From Schlesneria paludicola DSM 18645 (lineage in GTDB: Bacteria > Planctomycetota > Planctomycetia > Planctomycetales > Planctomycetaceae): DNA of 41,689 nt. The DNA lies in NCBI GenBank assembly GCA_945869955.1, contig CAMBQP010000022.1, forward strand, positions 1 through 41,689, in the 5' to 3' direction. The translations under genes and the position numbers were made by a program. Shown in pieces: positions 8,702 to 15,125 of the stretch (positions are counted from its first letter, which is position 1; each line of letters opens with the position of its first letter). Under the pieces are notes generated by a model. It saw only the letters and a program-made list of their open reading frames with translations. It was not told the origin of the DNA and ran no database searches.

Positions 8702-8731
8702 AACACGGTTAAGAAGTGGATCTCACCGTGC
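8698..8731 (-). terminator. Rho-independent terminator of the zinc ribbon/DUF6800 operon
   Basis: On the minus strand the arms CACGGT (8731-8726) and ACCGTG (8710-8705) can pair across a 15-base loop and are followed at once by seven T residues (8704-8698). It lies about 30 bp beyond the stop of the 66-aa gene, which supports that gene being real. Confidence 0.7.
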
Positions 8732-8762
8732 TTGATCGATCATCCTGCGAATCCGCCTTCAA

Positions 8763-8963
8763 CTACTTTTTGACGTGCTGTTCTTTCAGCACGGCAACTC
8801 GCTCTTCTATGTTGTAGAAAGGGCTCAGTCGGCGAACTTTGTTGGCAATTACGGTTTTGTCAGCCTGAGCGGTCGCCTTCATGTACTTGGCGATCAACTT
8901 TTGGATTTTCACCTTGCGGTGACGGCGACTGGCGATCTCGCGATCTCGTTCAATGCGCGGCAT
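8763..8963 (-). CDS. Small basic protein, DUF6800-like
   Basis: A 66-aa, highly charged protein starting MPRIERDREIASRRHR and ending KEQHVKK, with a Lys/Arg-rich helix and the segment RRLSPFYNIEERV. It resembles small planctomycete proteins annotated DUF6800; function is unknown. The frame is open 26 codons further upstream, but the internal ATG at 8963 gives the family-like N-terminus. It follows the 39-aa zinc-ribbon gene by 136 bp on the same strand and is closed by a strong terminator. The positive charge suggests contact with nucleic acid or the ribosome; this is inference. Confidence 0.7.
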   Translation of the reverse strand: MPRIERDREIASRRHRKVKIQKLIAKYMKATAQADKTVIANKVRRLSPFYNIEERVAVLKEQHVKK

Positions 8964-9053
8964 GTTTTGATGTTTTCTCGGAGCGGGATTCAAAAGGGGA
9001 ACCGAAATTATCAGATTGCCTCGCTGTTGAGTGACCCTCAAGCAACGAGACTC

Positions 9054-9098
9054 TCACAATCACAACGGTCACAATCACAACGGACACAATCACAACGG
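9054..9098. repeat. 15-bp tandem repeat, 3 copies
   Basis: tcacaatcacaacgg at 9054-9068 and 9069-9083, then acacaatcacaacgg at 9084-9098. It starts one base after the stop of the 39-aa gene (minus strand) and lies between the two genes of the small operon. Confidence 0.95.
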
Positions 9099-9099
9099 A

Positions 9100-9219
9100 T
9101 TAACGCAACTTCTTATGACAGGTCTTGCAACGAACCCTCATCCGAACCAGCTTATTACATTTCGGACAGCGTTTGGCCTTGCGAGCCAGTTTGAGTTTTG
9201 TCCGTGGACGATAAACCAT
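9100..9219 (-). CDS. 39-aa basic zinc-ribbon protein
   Basis: A very short gene with convincing signals. The protein starts MVYRPRTKLKLARKAK and carries CPKC near the middle and CKTC near the end, a four-Cys zinc ribbon embedded in a strongly Lys/Arg-rich chain of 39 residues. The ATG at 9219 has GAGGG seven bases upstream, whereas the longer open frame to 9396 has no similar signal. The size and charge recall small ribosomal proteins of the L32/L33/L36 type, but it does not match these in detail. Role unknown; nucleic-acid or ribosome binding is a reasonable guess. It is the first gene of a two-gene minus-strand unit with the DUF6800-like gene. Confidence 0.72.
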   Translation of the reverse strand: MVYRPRTKLKLARKAKRCPKCNKLVRMRVRCKTCHKKLR

Positions 9220-9993
9220 GCCAACACCCTCTGTGCCTCTGCCCTTCACGAACAGAAACGAAAATTTCGATTGATAAAAACAGGAATTTCCAGCGAGCGA
9301 AGCAGCGTGAACCACATTCGCAATCGTCCGAAACTTGCCGTAAACCAAACGCAAGCAAGAAGTTAGCCTAAAGGCAGACTGTACCCTCATTGCCATGCCG
9401 ACTTACCGCGAATTCCGGGTGGGGAGTCTATCTGTTATGAATCAACCATGCAAGCGATGTGGAGATTTGTTCTCAATTCTTTCGTGGAGTCGCTCGGTTT
9501 GATGTTCCGATCTGCGGAAAAACCTGTTAAGATCTTCTGATCGACGGTCGGATTTGCTGGAACGATTACACTTGATTGGTCTCAAGTCATCGTAAAACCG
9601 ACTGCCGTGTTGGCAGTGATATTGGGTGTTTGTCTTAAAGTGTTTTGAGTAACTTGACTCTGTCCGTTGACTCGATTCGGGTTTCATTGAACGAGTTCCT
9701 TTTTGAACGCGTTCAACAATCAACATCGTCCGAGTCTCGTCCGATTGCCGATAGAAATCCTATTCGGAAGATCGCTCGAGATTTGTACCTCTGTGATTGC
9801 CGTTCCTCTGAAAAACGTTTTTTTGCTTCGGTGTTCTCGGCAACGATGAACGACGACCGATCAAAAATGATCGATGAAATACAAAAAGGGATCGGCAGGC
9901 TGGGGTGGTCAGTGATCGGCATGGAGTGCCGGACAAGAGTGGAATGTCTTCAGTGCGGGGAGCCGCCACTGAGGACAATCGCGGGGTCACGCT
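9220..9993. other. 774-bp gap with no convincing protein gene
   Basis: The region lies between the divergent zinc-ribbon and ketoacyl-synthase genes. Open frames on both strands (for example 9645-10112 plus and 9442-9726 minus) lack ribosome-binding sites and protein-like composition. It contains the hairpin at 9601-9617 and presumably promoters for both neighbours. A small RNA or long 5' leader is possible. Confidence 0.45.
9601..9617. promoter_or_regulatory. Short hairpin in the ketoacyl-synthase upstream region
   Basis: ACTGCC (9601-9606) pairs with GGCAGT (9612-9617) across a five-base loop. No T-tract follows, so a terminator is unlikely; it may be an operator or an RNA leader element. 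Confidence 0.35.
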
Positions 9994-11283
9994 ATGATGG
10001 ATGGTTCCGACTCCCACCGGGTGGTTGTCACCGGGGTGGGCGTTGTATCACCGATCGGCATAGGTCAACAGGCATTCTGGCAAAATTTGATTGCTGGAAA
10101 GACTGGAATTGATCTGTTAACGGCATTCCCTTCGGGTGGTTTGCCCTCGAAACTTGCGGCCGAGGTGCATGATTTCGACCCGATTGAACATATTTACCAC
10201 CGTAAATTCCTTAAGGTCATGTCTCGAGACATTCAGCTGGGCGTCGCCAGTGCCTCGATGGCGATGTCGGATGCGGCACTCCCCCCTGGTTCGATCGATC
10301 CCGAGCGACTCGGTGTTGAATTTGGTGCCGGCCACATGTCTGCCACCCCGGAAGACTTGGCGGATGCCGCTCGACACCTCCAGCAGACCGCCGACGGAAA
10401 GTCTTTTGATGGCTGGGCCGAAGAGGGACTCGGCCAAATTGCGCCGCTCTGGTTGCTCAAGCAGCTTCCCAACATGCCTGCTTGTCATGTCGCCATCGAA
10501 CACGACGCGCGAGGCCCCAATAACACGATTACCAGCTGTGAATCGTCCGCTTTGCTGGCACTGGCCGAAGGGATGCGGGCGATCGAGCGTGGTGCCGCCG
10601 ATGCGATGATTGTCGGAGCCTGCAGTTCTTACATCCACCCACTGGAAATCGCCCGACTGAATCTTTACGAAAGCCTGTCGCCGGGTGATGACCCTCGATT
10701 CGCCTGTCGGCCGTTCGATCGCGACCGGGACGGCACCGTCGCGGGTGAAGGGGCGGCGTCGTTTGTGCTCGAACGTTACGAACATGCTGTTCGCCGCGGG
10801 GCACCGATCTACTGCGAAGTCCTCGGTGTTGGTGCGGGTTGTGACGGGCGTGATCCTGCAAATCGTGCCAGCGGCTTGGGGCTCGCTCGGTCGATCAACG
10901 CGGCACTCAAGCGATCCAATCTTTCGCCTCGCGACATTGGCCATATCAACGCCCATGGCAAAGGGACGCGAAAAGACGATGTCGCCGAGGCCCGGGCGTA
11001 CCATCAGGCTTTGGGGAGTGTCGCCGAATCGATTCCGGTCACCGCCCTGAAAAGTTACTTTGGCCATTTTGACGCGGGAGCCGGAGCGGTCGAACTGGCA
11101 GGAAGCCTGCTGGCGATGCGCCATGGACACCTGCCAATGACGCTGAATTACCGCAATCCGGATCCCCTGTGCCGACTGAATATTATTCATGATCAGCCAC
11201 TCAAGATGACAAATGGCATCGCACTCAGCGTCAATCGAACCCGGATGGGACAAAGTGCTGCGGCGGTCATTCGTGCCATCTGA
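9994..11283 (+). CDS. Beta-ketoacyl-ACP synthase family protein, divergent
   Basis: A 429-aa condensing enzyme of the FabB/FabF thiolase fold, which would extend acyl chains by decarboxylative condensation with malonyl-ACP. The N-terminal VVVTGVGVVSPIGIG is typical. The Cys-His-His triad is complete: Cys182 in ITSCESS, His321 in NAHGKGT and His358 in YFGHFDAGAGAVE. The surroundings differ from the FabF standards (TACATG, NAHGTST, TGHLLGAAG), so this is not the housekeeping FabF by sequence and could serve a special lipid or polyketide-like pathway. No acyl carrier protein, ketoreductase or dehydratase gene is adjacent. A second ATG one codon downstream is an equally good start. Confidence 0.9.
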   Translation: MMDGSDSHRVVVTGVGVVSPIGIGQQAFWQNLIAGKTGIDLLTAFPSGGLPSKLAAEVHDFDPIEHIYHRKFLKVMSRDIQLGVASASMAMSDAALPPGSIDPERLGVEFGAGHMSATPEDLADAARHLQQTADGKSFDGWAEEGLGQIAPLWLLKQLPNMPACHVAIEHDARGPNNTITSCESSALLALAEGMRAIERGAADAMIVGACSSYIHPLEIARLNLYESLSPGDDPRFACRPFDRDRDGTVAGEGAASFVLERYEHAVRRGAPIYCEVLGVGAGCDGRDPANRASGLGLARSINAALKRSNLSPRDIGHINAHGKGTRKDDVAEARAYHQALGSVAESIPVTALKSYFGHFDAGAGAVELAGSLLAMRHGHLPMTLNYRNPDPLCRLNIIHDQPLKMTNGIALSVNRTRMGQSAAAVIRAI

Positions 11284-11297
11284 CGATGTTTTTCCGA

Positions 11298-11335
11298 CCT
11301 CAGTATCGTTCCGTAACCTCAGTATCGCTCCGTAA
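11298..11335. repeat. 19-bp tandem duplication, one mismatch
   Basis: cctcagtatcgttccgtaa (11298-11316) is followed directly by the same unit with one T-to-C change (11317-11335). It is 15 bp after the ketoacyl-synthase stop. Confidence 0.95.
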
Positions 11336-11387
11336 TCACGATCGCTGCGTGCCAATTTTTGCCGCACGCTCGCCCAGGGATCTGCTC

Positions 11388-11425
11388 CAGAGTCAGGTAA
11401 CGGCATCAGAGTCAGGTAACGGCAT
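11388..11425. repeat. 19-bp perfect tandem duplication in the proC leader
   Basis: cagagtcaggtaacggcat occurs at 11388-11406 and 11407-11425, followed by five bases of a third copy that supply part of the proC ribosome-binding region. Confidence 0.95.
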
Positions 11426-11441
11426 CAGAGAAAGAACAGTC

Positions 11442-12266
11442 ATGACGGATCCTGCAGTGGACCTGCGAGTCGGTTTCATCGGGGCCGGACAGATGGCAAC
11501 AGCACTGGCGAAAGGATTTATTGCCGCCACAACCGTGACTCCCGAAGCGATTGTGGCCTGCGATGTGGTTCCTGCCGCAGGGGCGAAATTTGTCCAGCAA
11601 ACTCGGGGTCGGTTTGTTTCCACCACTCGCGAAGTGGCTCGAGACTCTTCCGTGATTTTTCTCGCAGTCAAACCGCAACAGATGGATCAGGTCTTTACGG
11701 ACCTGCGAGACATCTTACGGCCCGAGCACTTAATTGTGTCGATTGCGGCGGGGATTCCGCTGAAAACCCTCGCCGCAGGTCTGGGACCGCAAGTCCGATT
11801 GATCCGGGTGATGCCCAATACCCCCTGCCTGGTTGGCTGCGGTGCCAGCGCGTTCAGTCGCGGTCTGAATGCAACCCCTGAGGACGCCGCCCTGGTGCAA
11901 CGTTTGCTGTCGAATGTGGGACTGGCACTCGAAGTCCCCGAAAAGCTGCTGGATGCGGTAACGGGTCTCTCGGGGAGCGGACCGGCTTATGTCTACCAGA
12001 TCATCGAGGCACTCAGTGATGGGGGAGTTCGTATGGGTCTCCCGCGTGAGATCGCAACGAAACTGGCTGCCCAGACTCTGTTGGGGGGAGCCCAGATGGT
12101 GCTCAGCACGGGTCAGCACCCTGGGACACTCAAGGATGCCGTGACCAGTCCCGGCGGGACCACGATTGCGGGATTGCATGAACTCGAACGAGGGGGTTTG
12201 CGCGGGATTTTGATGGACGCCGTCGAGGCAGCCACCGAGCGTGCTCAGGAATTGGGTGCGTCGTAA
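11442..12266 (+). CDS. proC: Pyrroline-5-carboxylate reductase
   Basis: Catalyses the last step of proline synthesis, NAD(P)H-dependent reduction of pyrroline-5-carboxylate, in the cytoplasm. The 274-aa protein has the N-terminal dinucleotide motif GFIGAGQM, the VKPQQM segment, VIRVMPNTPC-type sequence (LIRVMPNTPCLVGCGA), the SGSGPAYVYQIIEAL active-site region, and SPGGTTIAGLHELERGG near the C-terminus, all diagnostic for ProC. The open frame begins at 11286, but the ATG at 11442 with AGAGAAAG upstream gives the normal length; the region before it is made of tandem duplications. No other proline gene is adjacent. Confidence 0.96.
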   Translation: MTDPAVDLRVGFIGAGQMATALAKGFIAATTVTPEAIVACDVVPAAGAKFVQQTRGRFVSTTREVARDSSVIFLAVKPQQMDQVFTDLRDILRPEHLIVSIAAGIPLKTLAAGLGPQVRLIRVMPNTPCLVGCGASAFSRGLNATPEDAALVQRLLSNVGLALEVPEKLLDAVTGLSGSGPAYVYQIIEALSDGGVRMGLPREIATKLAAQTLLGGAQMVLSTGQHPGTLKDAVTSPGGTTIAGLHELERGGLRGILMDAVEAATERAQELGAS

Positions 12267-12289
12267 GGAGAGATTCTCGTGGTTCACCC

Positions 12290-12335
12290 CCATCACCGAT
12301 TTTAAAAACAGGCCATCACCGATTTTAAAAACAGG
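12290..12335. repeat. 23-bp perfect tandem duplication
   Basis: The unit that begins ccatcaccgattttaaaa and ends acagg is present at 12290-12312 and again at 12313-12335 with no mismatch, between proC and the tRNA gene. Confidence 0.96.
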
Positions 12336-12448
12336 TGACCTTCCGTGGATCAAGCGCCCAATTGGCCCTGATTGATCCCCGTTGAAGCAATTACAGGGCT
12401 CCCTGCTTGACCCATTCGCGGCCAGTTGGTACGTTGCCCACACAAATC

Positions 12449-12519
12449 GCGGGTGTAGTTCAATGGTAGAATGAAAGCTTCCCAAGCTTTAGGCGAGGGT
12501 TCGATTCCCTTCACCCGCT
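12449..12519 (+). tRNA. tRNA-Gly (anticodon CCC)
   Basis: A full cloverleaf can be drawn: acceptor GCGGGTG pairs with CACCCGC, a four-bp D stem, anticodon stem AAAGC/GCTTT with loop TTCCCAA (anticodon CCC at 12481-12483), a four-base variable region and a T arm GAGGG-TTCGATT-CCCTT. The discriminator is T at 12519 and CCA is not encoded. A run of T residues follows at 12519-12525 and would act as a terminator. Confidence 0.95.
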
Positions 12520-12531
12520 TTTTTTCTTTTT

Positions 12532-12556
12532 CGTCGTCCGCTTTCGGACAACGACG
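12532..12556. terminator. Imperfect hairpin downstream of tRNA-Gly
   Basis: GTCCG (12536-12540) pairs with CGGAC (12545-12549) across CTTT, and CGTC (12532-12535) can extend to GACG (12553-12556) past a three-base bulge. It lies just after the T-rich run that follows the tRNA. Confidence 0.4.
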
Positions 12557-12617
12557 TACATCCGAGTTTCTCAACATCCCCTCCCAAAGCCATCCTGAAT
12601 GGTAGGAGTGTTTAATC

Positions 12618-13208
12618 ATGTTGCTGGATCGTCGATCGTTTCTCGTGAAAGAGCGTGTGGCCTTTCTGAAATTGACAGACCGCTATGATATTTTTGACCC
12701 GGATTCCGGCGAGCAGATCGGGTTTGCCCAGGAAGAAGTCAGCTCGTTTGTGAAATTGCTTCGTTTTTTCATTGCCAAGCAGCTGATGCCGACAACCATC
12801 GTTGTGAAGGAAGACGACTCTTCTGAGCCCGTTGTGACCATGAAGCGGGGGATGACCTTCTTGCAGTCCCGTGTTGAGGTGCTCGACCAAAGCCTCAATT
12901 CGATTGGCTTTTTTAAAAGCAAGTTGTTTTCATTCGGGGGTGGCTTTACTGTCCACAGTAAAACGGGCGAGCAAGTCGCCGACGTGAAAGGGAACTGGAA
13001 GGGTTGGGAATTTCAATTGCTGGATATGCAAGGAAATTCACTCGGAACTGTAAACAAAAAATGGGCCGGAGCGATCAAAGAGATTTTCACTTCTGCAGAC
13101 AATTATGTCATCAGCCTCAGCGACCAGATTGAAACCAACGCAGGTCTGGCTGGCTTGCTGCTGGCAGCGGGGCTCGCGATTGATATTGTCTTCAAGGAAA
13201 AGGCCTGA
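12618..13208 (+). CDS. LURP-one-related / scramblase-like protein
   Basis: A 196-aa protein starting MLLDRRSFLVKERVAFLKL and containing the repeated strand pattern of the LURP-one (DUF567) and phospholipid scramblase tubby-like fold: YDIFDPDSGEQIGFAQEE, TMKRGMTFLQSRVEVLD, FTVHSKTGEQVADVKGNW and FQLLDMQGNSLGTVNKKW. A C-terminal hydrophobic helix (AGLAGLLLAAGLAIDIVF) could be the buried central helix of the fold or a membrane anchor. Bacterial members have no established function; lipid-related roles are suggested by the scramblase relationship. TAGGAG stands nine bases before the ATG. It converges on the M42 peptidase gene, 47 bp away. Confidence 0.82.
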   Translation: MLLDRRSFLVKERVAFLKLTDRYDIFDPDSGEQIGFAQEEVSSFVKLLRFFIAKQLMPTTIVVKEDDSSEPVVTMKRGMTFLQSRVEVLDQSLNSIGFFKSKLFSFGGGFTVHSKTGEQVADVKGNWKGWEFQLLDMQGNSLGTVNKKWAGAIKEIFTSADNYVISLSDQIETNAGLAGLLLAAGLAIDIVFKEKA

Positions 13209-13211
13209 CAA

Positions 13212-13270
13212 TCTCGCTACGAGCGAACACTCTCGCTACGAAGTAAATGATCTCCCTACGGAGTGAAATC
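13212..13270. repeat. Imperfect 19-20 bp repeat, 3 copies, at convergent gene ends
   Basis: Copies begin tctcgctacg at 13212, tctcgctacg at 13231 and tctccctacg at 13251. The third copy runs into the last codons of the M42 peptidase gene, so the repeat spans an intergenic-coding border. Confidence 0.8.
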
Positions 13271-14314
13271 GCTTTGAGAGTCGACGGAAAGGCAGAATTG
13301 GGCGATCAATTCGGCCGCCGCGTTGACATCATCCAGCGAGACGATTTCGACCGGACTGTGCATGTATCGGTTGGGAATACAAACCAGTCCTGTGGCAACC
13401 CCACCCCGAGTCAATTGCAATTGGGCCGCGTCGTTGCTGGCTGCCGTTGCCAGCCCGTTGACCTGAATCGGCATCTCCAGCGCGGCCGCCTTGGAAACAA
13501 GACGATCAAAGACGATCGGATTCACATTGGGGCCACGATATAGCACCGGCCCGCGTCCCAGCTTGATGCGGCCATATTGGTTCTCGTCGATCGTCGGGCA
13601 GTCCGTGGCGTGGGTGACATCGACCACGATTCCCAATTGCGGATCAATCTGATGAGCACTGGTCTGAACGCCGCGCAGGCCAATTTCTTCCTGAACCGTC
13701 GAGACCGCAAACACGGCAGCAGTGGGGTTCTGCCGACTGATTCGTTCTGCCGCCGAGATCACGGTCCAAGCCCCGACTTTATTGTCCATCCCAGGGGCTG
13801 CAGCGAGTCCATTCCGGAGTTCGCGATATCCCAACTGGACCGTGATGGGGTCACCAATGGCGACCAAGCCTCGAGCCTCTTCTCCATCTTTCACCGCGAT
13901 ATCGACCCAGAGGCTCTTGATTTCCGGCACCACTTTTCGATCTTCCGGCGATTGCAGATGGATCGGTTTTCTGGCGATCACCCCGGCAATAGGGCCATTT
14001 TTGGTCCAGACCTGAACATCTTGCCCAATGAGCACCTGTGGGTCCCAGCCACCAATCGCATGGACCCACAAAAAACCCTTGTCATCAATATGCTTGACCA
14101 GCAATCCGATTTGATCACAGTGGCCAGCAAGCATAATTCGGGGGAATCCGAGTGGATTGACGGCAACAATCACATTCCCATGCCAGTCGGTCCGCACATC
14201 GCTGGTGAAGCGGCTGGCGTACGCACGGACCACATCCTGAACCGGGCGCTCATACCCAGACGGACTCGGGGCATGCAGCAAATCCTTCAAAAACTGAAGC
14301 TCAGTGGTATTCAT
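13256..14314 (-). CDS. M42-family metallo-aminopeptidase
   Basis: A 352-aa cytoplasmic di-metal peptidase of the glutamyl/tetrahedral aminopeptidase family. Metal ligands and catalytic residues are in place: His65 and Asp67 (LAGHCDQIG), Asp177 (GMDNKVG), catalytic Glu209 and ligand Glu210 (VQEEIGLRG), Asp232 (VVDVTHATD) and His319 (YMHSPVE). The start was placed at MNTTELQFLKDLL; the frame is open 39 codons upstream without M42 similarity, although the ribosome-binding site at 14314 is weak (AAGAAA). These enzymes trim peptides from the N-terminus as large self-compartmentalised assemblies. The gene diverges from the BON-like gene. Confidence 0.94.
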   Translation of the reverse strand: MNTTELQFLKDLLHAPSPSGYERPVQDVVRAYASRFTSDVRTDWHGNVIVAVNPLGFPRIMLAGHCDQIGLLVKHIDDKGFLWVHAIGGWDPQVLIGQDVQVWTKNGPIAGVIARKPIHLQSPEDRKVVPEIKSLWVDIAVKDGEEARGLVAIGDPITVQLGYRELRNGLAAAPGMDNKVGAWTVISAAERISRQNPTAAVFAVSTVQEEIGLRGVQTSAHQIDPQLGIVVDVTHATDCPTIDENQYGRIKLGRGPVLYRGPNVNPIVFDRLVSKAAALEMPIQVNGLATAASNDAAQLQLTRGGVATGLVCIPNRYMHSPVEIVSLDDVNAAAELIAQFCLSVDSQSDFTP

Positions 14315-14500
14315 GCAAATAATTTCTTGTGAAAAACGGGGAATTGTCCCGGAATTCTTTTGACGGTTTCCGCGGCAGTGGCTAACCTGAATAGAGCAGA
14401 ATTCGACCACGGTGATTCTAGCATCAATCATTACCGCTTGTCATGGGTCAATCCAGAGAAGGATCTGACTCAGAGCAGGTGGTTGACGATGCCACAAATA

Positions 14501-14534
14501 CTTGCAGGCGAAAAATCCTTGCAGGCGAACGCTG
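14501..14534. repeat. 17-bp period repeat in the BON-like gene leader
   Basis: cttgcaggcgaa occurs at 14501-14512 and 14518-14529, a 17-bp period. It lies about 70 bp upstream of the BON-like start, in the region divergent from the M42 gene. Confidence 0.75.
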
Positions 14535-14602
14535 CCACGAGAACGGGAAGCCGAAGAGAAATTGACCGGAGTGCGGTTGTTGACATCACGGAGGATTTCA
14601 GC

Positions 14603-14842
14603 ATGGACTTTGCTTACGATTCGCAACCTCTTTCAGTGGTCGAGTTGATTAACCAGATTGAACAAGCCATTCGAGCAAAAACGGGCAGTCGGATTCAAGC
14701 TCTGCAAATTGAGATTGCCGACCGCTTGATTATTGTTTCGGGGCGGACCTCGACCTACTACAACAAACAGCTTGCGACCCAAGCGATTCGAGAAACCGCA
14801 GATCAAATGCTGGTTCAGAATGAAGTCGAGGTGGGTGGTTAA
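14603..14842 (+). CDS. Small BON-like domain protein
   Basis: A 79-aa protein from the ATG at 14603, which has a perfect GGAGG eight bases upstream. The open frame starts earlier at 14360, but that part has no domain character. The sequence has the alpha-beta pattern of a single BON domain: an N-terminal helix (VVELINQIEQAIRAKTG), strands IQALQIEIADRLIIVSGRTSTYY, then a helix with QLATQAIRETADQM and a closing VQNEVEV strand. BON domains usually bind membranes or lipids, but this one lacks a signal peptide and would be cytoplasmic. Function unknown. Confidence 0.72.
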   Translation: MDFAYDSQPLSVVELINQIEQAIRAKTGSRIQALQIEIADRLIIVSGRTSTYYNKQLATQAIRETADQMLVQNEVEVGG

Positions 14843-15039
14843 CAGTCGGTTTTTTCTCCCACGCGAGCATCCGTTATTGTTCGGCCCGCTGCGAGTTTTC
14901 TCGGATCAACCGCGAACCCCCTCGCCACCCGTAGGGTTCGCCCGATCGTTAATCGACTCAGACTTCGGGACGAGGTTTTGCAGCGATCCCTGCGACTCGG
15001 TTGAGAAACGTCTCGTATTCTACGAACATGGGGGAAAAT

Positions 15040-15060
15040 TCCCTCACCTGACAAGAGGGA
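15040..15060. promoter_or_regulatory. Inverted repeat upstream of the DUF3419 gene
   Basis: TCCCTC (15040-15045) and GAGGGA (15055-15060) can pair across nine bases, about 65 bp upstream of the start at 15126. No T-tract; role unknown. Confidence 0.3.
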
Positions 15061-15125
15061 TGGTTATGGCGCGTGAGATCGCGTTTTTCAGTCCACCATG
15101 AATTCTTCTACGAACAGACCTCACT

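Larger units (their letters stand above)
8394..8762. other. Intergenic region, no supported gene
   Basis: About 370 bp between convergent genes. It contains the 3' copy of the 13-bp repeat, a 14-bp perfect palindrome (8688-8701) and a minus-strand terminator (8698-8731). A 63-codon plus-strand frame at 8521-8712 has no ribosome-binding site or recognisable similarity and is not called. Confidence 0.5.

Noticed and set aside
9442-9726. 94-codon minus-strand frame in the 9.2-10 kb gap
   Set aside because: Ser/Arg-rich, no ribosome-binding site, no similarity that I recognise.
9645-10112. 155-codon frame upstream of and overlapping the ketoacyl synthase
   Set aside because: Begins with TTG, overlaps the synthase start in another frame and shows no recognisable domain.
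10117-11406. 429-codon open frame antisense to the ketoacyl synthase
   Set aside because: It mirrors the synthase gene in the opposite strand, has no ribosome-binding site or family motif, and the sense gene is certain.
12290-12519. Integration site at tRNA-Gly
   Set aside because: No duplicated tRNA 3' end, integrase or foreign gene block is visible; the repeat is a local duplication.
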